NCBI GenBank assembly: GCA_009664345.1 | Contig: CP043547.1 | Location: forward strand, 4,616,709 to 4,680,708 | DNA: 64,000 nucleotides | Source of the DNA: Planctomycetales bacterium 10988 | GTDB taxonomy: Bacteria; Planctomycetota; Planctomycetia; Pirellulales; Pb10988 | Reading direction: 5' to 3' | In this document: positions 43,576 to 51,124 of the stretch, one piece after another | Numbering within the stretch: the first letter of the stretch is position 1 | Layout of the letters: every line of letters begins with the position of its first letter | The notes under the pieces: model-generated | Told to the model about the DNA's origin: nothing | What the model saw: the letters and a program-made list of their open reading frames with translations, nothing else | Databases searched by the model: none | Translations under genes and position numbers: made by a program

Positions 43576-44712
43576 TCAAGCTTCTTTCCGAAGTAAGATT
43601 CGCTCTTTGAACGATCTCTGCTTTGTCATCTTCACGGCAGGTTGTGGATCGTCGCCACTTTCCGGCTCTTTGGTGATCGAGCCTTCTTGGGCTTCCTCGG
43701 CCTCTTTCATGGTGCGGTCAATCTCTTTGCGACCCATGAGATAATAGACAAGGCCAATCATCGCGACGATGATCGTAATCGCTCGATATACAAAGGCCAC
43801 GATGAGCCCTTCTTGATAATGGGCCACTTCCCGATACAGGGTATTCATTGCCAATTCCAAAGCACCCAGCCCGCCACCGGGCAGCGGCAAGGCTCCGGCA
43901 AGCATCGCCAAAGGCGAAACCACCAGATGCAAGAGAACCCCAGGAGCCTCGCCCGGCAGGCCAATCGAGATCATATACATCGCCAAAGCCATCAAGGTAT
44001 GCGTTCCGCAGCCCATCAGCAGACAGCAGACAATCACCAAGGGTCGGCGTCGATAGAGTTGAAACCCTTTCAATAGCCGCACCATCGGCGGTCCGAGCCA
44101 AGGACGATTCACCAGAAAGTTAATCACCGAACGAGGGGGAAACCCAGGAATCAGAAAGACTCCGATGCCCCCAATGATCACCACCGCGGCCCCGATGACA
44201 ATTCTCGCCATCGAGCGGATTTCCGGTTCCGGATAACTGTATAAGCCAGCCGCAGCCGTGGCCAAAGCGGCAATCAGCACCAAGGCAATCAAGCCGATAA
44301 AACGGTCCAAGACCACCGTGGCCACCGCTTCCGGCCTCCGGCCTTTCTGCTCTTTTGCCAGGAAAAAGGCTTTAAACACATCGCCACCCACGGCCCCGAG
44401 CGAAACGAAATTGAGGAGGAATCCCAAGAACCCCAGCCGGAAGGCATCGCTCATGGTGAAAGGCAGGCCCAAAGTCCGCACCAACCAAAACCACCGAATA
44501 AACGTCAAGATCACCGCGGACAGCACCAGCACGCCGGCGACGCCCAGCGGCAGCCAATCCGGTTGTTGATTGACAAGCCGTTGAAAGGCTTCTTGATTTT
44601 CCGGCATCGAAATCAGCCACGCCAACAGGGCGACCGAGACGGCAATTTTGAGGAAAGTGGACAAGAACTTTTTCAACCGAAAACTCCTCGAATCACAAGT
44701 ACAATCGCTCAA
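43576..44712 (-). CDS. UPF0104/LPG-synthase-like transmembrane (flippase-like) protein
   Basis: The 378-residue protein has about eight membrane helices and the features of the lysylphosphatidylglycerol synthase TM family: FLLNFVSLGAVGGDVFKAFFLAKEQKGRRPEAVATVVLDRFIG near residues 90-135 and the PLAMLAGALPLPGGGLGALELAM motif near 265-290. Family members without the synthase domain are thought to move lipids or lipid-linked intermediates in the inner membrane; archaeal and bacterial examples sit in glycan gene clusters. Here it stands alone. The C-terminal 45 residues are charged and cytoplasmic. Confidence 0.88.
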   Translation of the reverse strand: MSDCTCDSRSFRLKKFLSTFLKIAVSVALLAWLISMPENQEAFQRLVNQQPDWLPLGVAGVLVLSAVILTFIRWFWLVRTLGLPFTMSDAFRLGFLGFLLNFVSLGAVGGDVFKAFFLAKEQKGRRPEAVATVVLDRFIGLIALVLIAALATAAAGLYSYPEPEIRSMARIVIGAAVVIIGGIGVFLIPGFPPRSVINFLVNRPWLGPPMVRLLKGFQLYRRRPLVIVCCLLMGCGTHTLMALAMYMISIGLPGEAPGVLLHLVVSPLAMLAGALPLPGGGLGALELAMNTLYREVAHYQEGLIVAFVYRAITIIVAMIGLVYYLMGRKEIDRTMKEAEEAQEGSITKEPESGDDPQPAVKMTKQRSFKERILLRKEA

Positions 44713-45116
44713 AAGCTCGCGCAGTTCAACTTTCTGCGGTCACGACGATAGAATCAATCGACGGGGGCAGCGGTAAAAATCAGAACAATGGGAATGCTCG
44801 CCAGCGTAACCCGTTATCCTTTTTAGGTATAGGTCAATATTGGGTCGAGAGGACGAACTACCTTAAGAAATGAAGCGTCAAATAGTGAACCTTCTTCAGG
44901 AAATCCCTCTCCTTAGAATAGAAGCCCACGACATCCTTCATTGTAAACAAACGATCTCTCCTCGGGCCGAGTTTGAAAAGAGAAATCATCTGCCGCTTGA
45001 CAGAATTTTCAACGAACGATAATCTAATACTTCTTCGCAGCCACCAAAGATAAGGGTTCTGTGAAGCTTGACAAGTTCAAAATGCATCAAATTTCGCAAC
45101 TTGCCAAAATCTCAAT
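44713..45116. other. Intergenic region before the tRNA gene
   Basis: No gene is supported. It should hold the divergent promoters of the UPF0104 gene (minus) and of the tRNA (plus); TTGACA-like text (CTTGACAAGTTC) lies near 45068-45079, about 40 bases before the tRNA. Confidence 0.35.
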
Positions 45117-45189
45117 GGGGGATTAGCTCAGTTGGGAGAGCGTTTGGCTGGCAGCCAAAAGGTCACCGGTTCGAGCCCGGTATCCTCCA
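45117..45189 (+). tRNA. tRNA-Ala (anticodon GGC)
   Basis: The 73-base cloverleaf folds fully: acceptor GGGGGAT/ATCCTCC with a G-U pair at position 3-70, the alanine identity mark; D stem GCTC/GAGC; anticodon stem TTTGG/CCAAA with loop CTGGCAG (anticodon GGC); T stem ACCGG/CCGGT with TTCGAGC. Discriminator A. The CCA end is not encoded. Confidence 0.96.
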
Positions 45190-45267
45190 CTTTACATAAC
45201 TCTAGGCTGAATCACATCTTGCATACCTGCAGCCTCTCTGCAGTGCAGCCCGAAACCGAAGCATTTG

Positions 45268-45285
45268 GAGGGTAGTACTACCCTC
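45268..45285. promoter_or_regulatory. 18-bp perfect palindrome, probable operator
   Basis: GAGGGTAGTACTACCCTC is fully self-complementary and ends 6 bases before the TGGCAC of the sigma-54-like promoter. It is a strong candidate for a dimeric regulator, for example a NarL/FixJ-type protein; the sequence alone does not name the regulator. Confidence 0.65.
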
Positions 45286-45290
45286 GGACT

Positions 45291-45307
45291 TTGGCACAAG
45301 GTTTGCG
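45291..45307 (+). promoter_or_regulatory. Sigma-54-type (-24/-12) promoter
   Basis: TTGGCAC-AAGGT-TTGC matches the -24/-12 consensus with the required 5-base spacing between TGGCAC and TTGC. It points at the ECF sigma gene whose ATG is 166 bases further on. The start of transcription would fall near 45318. Confidence 0.65.
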
Positions 45308-45472
45308 ATATGTCGCAGAAATCTTTTTCCATCCCCACCCTCGTTCATCACAAGCCTAGCAACCAAGCCCGCGTTCGCTTCTGACAAAGTGTGCTGCCTG
45401 TTTTTTTGCATATAAGTGCAGCGTAAGATAGAAACTAGAATTCTATTTCTTCATGGTCGTGGGGCTGCTGTC

Positions 45473-46072
45473 ATGAATGCTTCTGAGAATACCCTCTCTT
45501 CGATCGAGGAATGTCTAGAGCGGTTGAATCGCGGGGACAAGACCGCTTGGGAGGAGTTAAATACCCACGCCTTCGATCGTTTGATTGTGCAATGCAGGCG
45601 AATCATTCGACAGAAACTTTCCAAGCCGAATCCCTTGATCACCGAAAATGCCCTCGCGGCGGAAGTTTATCAACGGTTGACTTCCGCAATGCAGAAGAAA
45701 AACGTCCAGCCGAAGACCGCAAGGGAATTTTTTGGATTAACCGCCCGACATATCCATTGGCAAATCCTCGATATGTTGAGAAAACGAACGGAAAATCAAG
45801 CCGAGGAAGACCTGCTTTATTCCCTCACTGGCGAAAAGAATCCGTCTCAAGATGCCGAGCAGAATGAAGCTTGGCTCCGTTTCTGGACGGCGGTTGATGG
45901 CTTTTCCGAGGAAGAACGGGAGGTGTTCGAGCTATTGTGGATCAACGGGCTTTCCCAATACGAAGCGGCTCAGACCATGGGAAAAACGCGAAATCGGGTC
46001 GATTCGATTTGGCGTCGCATCAAGATTAAAATTGTTCAGTCCTGCGATGACTTGCAACCCTTTCTAGAATAG
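45473..46072 (+). CDS. ECF-type RNA polymerase sigma factor
   Basis: From the ATG at 45473 the product has 199 residues; a GTG at 45416 would add 19. Region 2 covers residues 10-95 (CLERLNRGDKTAWEELNTHAF; ALAAEVYQRLT; FFGLTARHIHWQILDMLRKR), a linker follows, and region 4 is at 125-185 (GFSEEEREVFELLWINGLSQYEAAQTMGKTRNRVDSIWRRIKIKI), with the usual helix-turn-helix. Planctomycete ECF factors of this kind often regulate or partner with Ser/Thr kinase genes, and a WD40 kinase is encoded just downstream on the opposite strand. It would recruit RNA polymerase to its own promoters. Upstream lies a sigma-54-type promoter with a palindrome. Confidence 0.88.
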   Translation: MNASENTLSSIEECLERLNRGDKTAWEELNTHAFDRLIVQCRRIIRQKLSKPNPLITENALAAEVYQRLTSAMQKKNVQPKTAREFFGLTARHIHWQILDMLRKRTENQAEEDLLYSLTGEKNPSQDAEQNEAWLRFWTAVDGFSEEEREVFELLWINGLSQYEAAQTMGKTRNRVDSIWRRIKIKIVQSCDDLQPFLE

Positions 46073-46118
46073 ATCAACTCGCTGTATCAAGCATTTCTGT
46101 CGGCGGCTGTGCGATCGA

Positions 46119-46607
46119 TCAGTCCCAGTCGTCCTCTTCGATCCAGCCATCTTCGTCGTTCTCCTCAATCTCTTCATTCTGACACTCGCAAAAGTCTTCG
46201 CGACCGCACGCGACCTCCCGAAGAATCCGATAGACTCGAGGATTCGGGTCATAAGGAGGATAGAGAAATTCGCCTTCGCTGCCGAACTTGAATCGCGAAA
46301 GCACGGCGGCAACTGCCGAGGAGCGGCTGATCCCTGCGTCGCAATGGATCAACAACGTGTCAATCTCATCCCAATAGTTCGAAACAAAATCAAAGATCTC
46401 ATAGGCATGCTCGTCATTAAATAATGCAAATCCTGGATAAGGCTGAGTCTGGTCGATGAACGCCAATTGAAACAAGGCAAGCCGATTGTCGTCGGGTATC
46501 GTGGCAAACTCCTCCTCCGCGTTGGCAATGCTAATACATGCCCAGGAAAAAGAAGACTCGAACTCCTCCGCATCTACCCGATTGAGAACCAGGATTTGGT
46601 TGCACAT
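46119..46607 (-). CDS. Protein tyrosine phosphatase-like (cysteine phosphatase) protein
   Basis: The 162-residue protein has the signature HCDAGISRSSA (catalytic Cys89, Arg95) of dual-specificity and tyrosine phosphatases, with DNRLALFQLAFIDQ before it in the position of the WPD region and a short acidic C-terminal tail (EENDEDGWIEEDDWD). The fold is thus of the DSP type, found in bacteria alongside Ser/Thr kinases. No signal peptide. It converges with the ECF sigma gene and lies downstream, in the same direction, of the WD40 kinase, so it could reverse that kinase's phosphorylation; this is inferred from position only. A perfect copy of the dispersed palindrome lies 18 bases before its start codon. 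Confidence 0.82.
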   Translation of the reverse strand: MCNQILVLNRVDAEEFESSFSWACISIANAEEEFATIPDDNRLALFQLAFIDQTQPYPGFALFNDEHAYEIFDFVSNYWDEIDTLLIHCDAGISRSSAVAAVLSRFKFGSEGEFLYPPYDPNPRVYRILREVACGREDFCECQNEEIEENDEDGWIEEDDWD

Positions 46608-46624
46608 TCAGACTTTGTCCTTTT

Positions 46625-46638
46625 AAAAAGTACTTTTT
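46625..46638. repeat. Dispersed palindromic motif, perfect copy upstream of the phosphatase
   Basis: AAAAAGTACTTTTT, perfect palindrome, in non-coding sequence 18 bases before the phosphatase start codon, where it could act as an operator. Confidence 0.75.
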
Positions 46639-46769
46639 AGGTAGTAAGCGATCTTGATCTTGAAGGTAGGATATTTCGTTAAAAAAGTTGAAAGGGTTAT
46701 CGAGGACAATTCTGAGCACGCAGATCAAATTCGTATCGAGACCCGCGTGCCCGCCGAACCATTTCGAAG

Positions 46770-47285
46770 CTATTCCGATTTTCCGGAAAGCTTGGAGGCA
46801 AAGATGCTTGCGTTCGTTTTTGTGATCATTCGATCCATTTCTTTCATAAGCTGATCCGGTTCGAAGTACCCTTGAATCCGGGCGATTTCTTCAATTCGAT
46901 CCAAACGAGGATGAATGAAGGAAATGCAAACCGTCGATCTGACCTGTAACTTTTTATACAGGGTCGCGGCGGCTTGATCGTTTGAGGTTTCACCGTTCAT
47001 CGTCGCGATGACAAAGATGGCGTCGTTGGTAAATTTTTGAAAAGGCTCGGTTCGCAAGGTGTTTTTGGTTTGATAACAATAGGGGCATTCCCGCCCGTCT
47101 TTCGAACAAACAAAGATGATCACCAAGGCCTTTTGTTTTTCGATCGCCTTTCCGAAAGCGACAAGTACATCGCTTTCAAAGTAAATCATCGGCGGGTCCC
47201 CGAACCGCTCCGCCGCGATCGAAGGTCGAGAAAAACAGACGCAACCGAAGCACAAGATCACCAAGGAAAGTAACAAGCGTTTCAT
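46770..47285 (-). CDS. Secreted thioredoxin-fold protein with CPYC motif
   Basis: Starting at the ATG with AAGGGAG before it, the 171-residue product has a signal peptide (to about residue 25, ...SIAAERF). The fold is thioredoxin-like: KALVIIFVCSKDGRECPYCYQTK with redox motif CPYC (67-70), then AIFVIATMNGET and VRSTVCISFIHPRLDRI, although the cis-proline position is not clear. An extra cysteine precedes the motif. It could reduce or form disulfides in the periplasm; the CPYC motif is of glutaredoxin type but the rest is not. It lies between the kinase and the phosphatase genes, same strand. Confidence 0.78.
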   Translation of the reverse strand: MKRLLLSLVILCFGCVCFSRPSIAAERFGDPPMIYFESDVLVAFGKAIEKQKALVIIFVCSKDGRECPYCYQTKNTLRTEPFQKFTNDAIFVIATMNGETSNDQAAATLYKKLQVRSTVCISFIHPRLDRIEEIARIQGYFEPDQLMKEMDRMITKTNASIFASKLSGKSE

Positions 47286-47552
47286 TTGAATCTCCCTTAA
47301 AACAGACTGGAACGGCTTGATCAACAGCTCGGAACTCAAACGACCTTTTGGAATTTTTCAAAGGTCCAAGAGTGACTACACCTAGGAAAGCGATGCCAGC
47401 TCCGGTTTGGGGAGAAATATTCGAATTATTTTTGACGATTTAAATAAGGAACAGACCCTCGCCATGGTTTGGTTGGAGTTTTGTTTTGGGAAGTGCTTCG
47501 GGTAAGCGGTTGTTTCGGCCTGGTATCTCCATGAAAAACTATAGGGAATAAT

Positions 47553-47566
47553 AAAAAGTACTTTTT
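47553..47566. repeat. Dispersed palindromic motif, perfect copy after the kinase gene
   Basis: AAAAAGTACTTTTT followed by G and a T-rich run, 7 bases beyond the kinase stop codon on the minus strand side. Confidence 0.75.
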
Positions 47567-47572
47567 GTTTTT

Positions 47573-50500
47573 TTATTTTGGATCAATCGAGGAGGATGAC
47601 CAGACGAGCGATTTTGTCTGGAGTGTATTTGCTCCGGTCGCAACGATTGCTTGACTATCCGGGGTGAATTGAACGCGTTGAATGGGTAGCTCAAGGTCGT
47701 CGAACGTGAGGAGATGCATCCAATTGCCCGTGTCCCAAAGCTGAACGCTCTTATCTTCGCTCCCGGTCAATAGTCTTTTTCCCCGGGAATCAAAGGAAAG
47801 TGTCGTCACCGGTTGGCGGTGTCGCTCCAGAATTGCAATGTTTTGAGCTGTGCGGGGATTCCAGATTTTTATCTTTGCCTCCTTACCACCGGTAGCGAGC
47901 CATTGACTATCAGGGCTTAACGCAAGCGAACGAATGGAGTCCTGCCCCGTTGGGATTTTGATTTCTTCCTTGAATGTGGCGAGGTCCCAGAGAGTGACGT
48001 GATTTTGATGGCTGGCTGCGAGCGTCGTGCCTTTTGCATCAAGGGCTATGTGCTCGTACTTTCCCTGAAAGCGAAAAGCTAATTTCCCGGAAGGGAGTTC
48101 GATGCCAACGATCGAAGGGTTTTTTTTATCATAAGCAATGATCATTCGGCCGTCTGGCATGAAGCAAAATGGTTTCGTAATGTCCGTCGATGCAAAAATT
48201 GGTTTTTGGTTTTCAAGAGAGATAACTTCCAAGCCATTCTTGCCAATACCGGCGACGGCCTTTGTTTGCCAATCAACCGCGAACGGTTCAGAAAGCTGTG
48301 GCGGGAATGGAAAGGAATCGGGCTCCCCAGTAAAGCTCTTCTTCCACCGTTTGAGTTCTTTGCCCTTTTGGGAAAGGAGAAATTGACAAATGGACCCATC
48401 GCTGGAAGGAATCATTTTTCCTGGCAATTCAAATGGTGGAGGGGCGACCTCTTCTACCATCCAACGTCGAACGGCGGCATCTTCTCCAAACGAAAACAAC
48501 TCCTTTCCCTGATTCGCGAACGCTAGGCTGCGGACTTCATTATCGTAAACACGAAAAGTACCTTTTAGATTCGATTCCAGAGAGCTTCCTAGTAGCTGTT
48601 TCTTCTCCGTCAACTTCCACAACCGTATCGTGCGGTCATTTCCTGCCGTTGCCAGCGTTTGATCTTGCGGTGAAAAACAAACGCTCCCAATTGTTCCGCC
48701 TTGAATGGAGACGGAGCCTACACTGATTCCCTTCTCAACCTGAAAGATAGAGGCGGTGTTCGTCTCCGACGAAAGGGCAACCCATTGATTTCCCGGATCG
48801 AAAGCGACTTGGCGAATGAATAACCTCGGATCGGTTGCCAGCACGCTTTGAACTTTTCCGGTGCTGTTCTCAATCAACGTGACGCGAGGCGACCGATCTT
48901 CAACATAAGGGGAGCGGACCCAAGCGGAATAAGCACCATCGGCACTATGGTCGATCCGCACCCTGCCGATCATCTGCGGTCCGTCTTGCGTGCGGAGTTG
49001 TTCCCCGGTCTCTGCCTGAAAATAAATCAACTCTGTTTTCCCTTGTGACAATGGCTTGATCGCCAGGAGGGTAGTGCCGCCATCCATAAAGCAGGCACTT
49101 TCAACGGAGGAGGCAGTCCACAGTTGCTGCCGCGTTTTTGGATTCCAGACGGCCAGCGCTCCTCCCGAGCGGTTGACCACGGCAGCTTTTGACCCATCTG
49201 GACTGAGGGTAAGGGATTCGATCGCACTTTCGTAAAATGGATCATTGAAGGCGGGGTCGAAAAAGTTGAGGTCTTGGTCCTCATCTTTGGGTGTCCATTC
49301 AAAAAGTACCTTTTGAGTATCAAGATCGTAGACCGTGAACGTTCCTTTTTCTTGAAAGAGATCAAGTGCGTCGTTGATCGCGCGATCCCCGGCAATCGCC
49401 AGATAGCGTCCATCGCCGGAGAGGCTCAATTGCGTCGGACTTTGATAATCGACGTTCAGCATTTCGGTCGGCAAAACGGACCGGCGAAAAAGATATTTCC
49501 ACTCAAACCCCCGCGAACTTTCACGGCTGGCGTCGAGCAGTTGGCGTGCCTGAGACGTATTCGCTTCGTTCAAGGCATTGGCTGCGGATCGAATTTGAGT
49601 CACATACAGAAGTCGCTGTAGTTCCTCCGCCCGGCGGGTTTCTTCCGCCTTGGCCGTCCGAGCCCTGTCCCGTTCCACTTCGGCGATCTCTCGCTGTTCT
49701 TCGGCAACTTCCCGCTGGAACTCGGCTTGCTGGCGGGCCTGTTCCTTTTCGCGATTGGCAACCTGAAGCAAGATCGAGGCAATCGACAATGCGACAAGTG
49801 CGACCATCATCGCGACACTGCCCGTGGTCACGAGCGTTCGATGGCGTTTCATCCACCGCCGGACTCGCTCGTGCGGAGGTTCTTGCCAGGCGGTAATCGG
49901 TTCATCCGCGAGATACCGTTCGATTTCGATGGCCAATGCTTCAGCGGATGAATATCGTTGCTGCGGGTCGATGTGCATGGCCTTGAGGCAAATCGCTTCC
50001 AACGGTCGATGGATCGTCGGCAAGAGGGACCTTGGCTTGGAAAGGTCTCCCGCCTTCACCCGATCCAAAAGACGCAAGGGATCGGCTGGAATTCGATCCA
50101 TGGATTCGGTGGCCATCTCCTGAGAACGAGTATCCGATTCTGCTTGATAGGCACTCATTCCAAGGGTCGTATTAGCAGTTTGCTTCGTCGGCTCCAAGAA
50201 AGGCGGCGTCCCGGTGATCAGGTGATAGAGTGTCGCGCCAAGCCCGTAGATATCGCTCGCCTTCCCTATGTTTGCTGAGCTCCCTGCTTGTTCGGGACTC
50301 ATGTAGGCGGGCGTTCCGACAGGGCCGTAGGTCCGAAGATCGTTTTTCTCCGCTGGACAAGTTACACTGTTCGGCTCGTTTCCAGAGGGCGTTGTCCCGT
50401 CAGAGACAGCCTTGGCAATCCCAAAATCGATGACGAACACTTCGCCATATTCACCTAGTAATATATTAGAAGGTTTGAGGTCGCGGTGAATGACTTGCTT

Positions 50501-51124
50501 GCTATGGGCGTATTCAATCGTGCGGCAGACGGTTACAAAATCTTGAAGCAGCCGTTGAAACGCGAGGGTGCGTTCCGCGGAATCAGCGATGGCATGAGCA
50601 GCCTCAATGGCGTCTTGAAGCCGGTCCTTCCGCGGAACGAAACGCATGACATAGAAGGGGTGCTGCTGCCGATTTCTTCCGAATTCGTAAACCGGAATCA
50701 CCCCAGGATGTTCAAGCGTGCTGGCAATTTGTGCCTCTTGAACAAGCCGCTGCTGACTTCGGCTCGCTTGTGCCTTGGAGACTTTGATCGCGACTTGACG
50801 CCCTAGTTGAAGGTCCTTTCCCAAAAAGACGACCGCTTGCCCTCCTTCCCCGATCACCTCGTTGACCTCGAAATCCTCCGTTTGGAAGAGGCTTTGGGAA
50901 GCATCCTCCGCTTCGAAGTGTTGATCAAATTTTTTAAGGCAACGAATGGCTTCGGCAGCTTCGGCGAAAAACTCCTCGGAGCCGTTCGGGCAGATTTCTT
51001 GGGGAGTTAAGTCCTTGCCTTGTTTGGCGGCGAGTTCCCAAAGCGACAAGACTTCGTCGAGCCAATCTTCGGAATTCGCTTGCCAATTCTCCGGCAGTAA
51101 CAAGGGCTGGAACTCGACCGTCAT
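47573..51124 (-). CDS. Membrane-anchored Ser/Thr kinase with WD40 repeat tail
   Basis: The 1183-residue protein starts at the ATG that overlaps the stop of the RpoC-like gene (ATGA). After a short head, the kinase domain (about 86-410) has VAIKVSK (Lys114), HRDLKPSN (213-220), DFG (233-235) and GTPAYMSPEQA, so it should be active. A membrane helix lies near 445-470, followed by a coiled coil (REKEQARQQAEFQREVAEE...) and a long stretch from about 570 to the end with WD40-type blades, for example NDRTIRLWKLTEKKQ, EAKIKIWNPRTAQN and EDKSVQLWDTGN. The WD40 part would be extracytoplasmic and could sense or bind proteins. Three copies of the dispersed motif lie inside. Confidence 0.93.
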   Translation of the reverse strand: MTVEFQPLLLPENWQANSEDWLDEVLSLWELAAKQGKDLTPQEICPNGSEEFFAEAAEAIRCLKKFDQHFEAEDASQSLFQTEDFEVNEVIGEGGQAVVFLGKDLQLGRQVAIKVSKAQASRSQQRLVQEAQIASTLEHPGVIPVYEFGRNRQQHPFYVMRFVPRKDRLQDAIEAAHAIADSAERTLAFQRLLQDFVTVCRTIEYAHSKQVIHRDLKPSNILLGEYGEVFVIDFGIAKAVSDGTTPSGNEPNSVTCPAEKNDLRTYGPVGTPAYMSPEQAGSSANIGKASDIYGLGATLYHLITGTPPFLEPTKQTANTTLGMSAYQAESDTRSQEMATESMDRIPADPLRLLDRVKAGDLSKPRSLLPTIHRPLEAICLKAMHIDPQQRYSSAEALAIEIERYLADEPITAWQEPPHERVRRWMKRHRTLVTTGSVAMMVALVALSIASILLQVANREKEQARQQAEFQREVAEEQREIAEVERDRARTAKAEETRRAEELQRLLYVTQIRSAANALNEANTSQARQLLDASRESSRGFEWKYLFRRSVLPTEMLNVDYQSPTQLSLSGDGRYLAIAGDRAINDALDLFQEKGTFTVYDLDTQKVLFEWTPKDEDQDLNFFDPAFNDPFYESAIESLTLSPDGSKAAVVNRSGGALAVWNPKTRQQLWTASSVESACFMDGGTTLLAIKPLSQGKTELIYFQAETGEQLRTQDGPQMIGRVRIDHSADGAYSAWVRSPYVEDRSPRVTLIENSTGKVQSVLATDPRLFIRQVAFDPGNQWVALSSETNTASIFQVEKGISVGSVSIQGGTIGSVCFSPQDQTLATAGNDRTIRLWKLTEKKQLLGSSLESNLKGTFRVYDNEVRSLAFANQGKELFSFGEDAAVRRWMVEEVAPPPFELPGKMIPSSDGSICQFLLSQKGKELKRWKKSFTGEPDSFPFPPQLSEPFAVDWQTKAVAGIGKNGLEVISLENQKPIFASTDITKPFCFMPDGRMIIAYDKKNPSIVGIELPSGKLAFRFQGKYEHIALDAKGTTLAASHQNHVTLWDLATFKEEIKIPTGQDSIRSLALSPDSQWLATGGKEAKIKIWNPRTAQNIAILERHRQPVTTLSFDSRGKRLLTGSEDKSVQLWDTGNWMHLLTFDDLELPIQRVQFTPDSQAIVATGANTLQTKSLVWSSSSIDPK
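48193..48209. repeat. Dispersed palindromic motif, variant in the WD40 kinase
   Basis: CAAAAATTGGTTTTTGG; outer arms kept, centre changed; encodes Lys-Pro-Ile-Phe. Confidence 0.4.
48554..48566. repeat. Dispersed palindromic motif, near copy in the WD40 kinase
   Basis: AAAAGTACCTTTT, encoding Lys-Gly-Thr-Phe on the minus strand. Confidence 0.55.
49301..49316. repeat. Dispersed palindromic motif, near copy in the WD40 kinase
   Basis: CAAAAAGTACCTTTTG, one mismatch from a perfect palindrome, encoding Lys-Val-Leu-Phe. Confidence 0.6.

Noticed and set aside
45190-45472. Possible integration site downstream of the tRNA-Ala gene
   Set aside because: No integrase gene and no repeat of the tRNA 3' end was found in the window, so there is no evidence of an inserted element.
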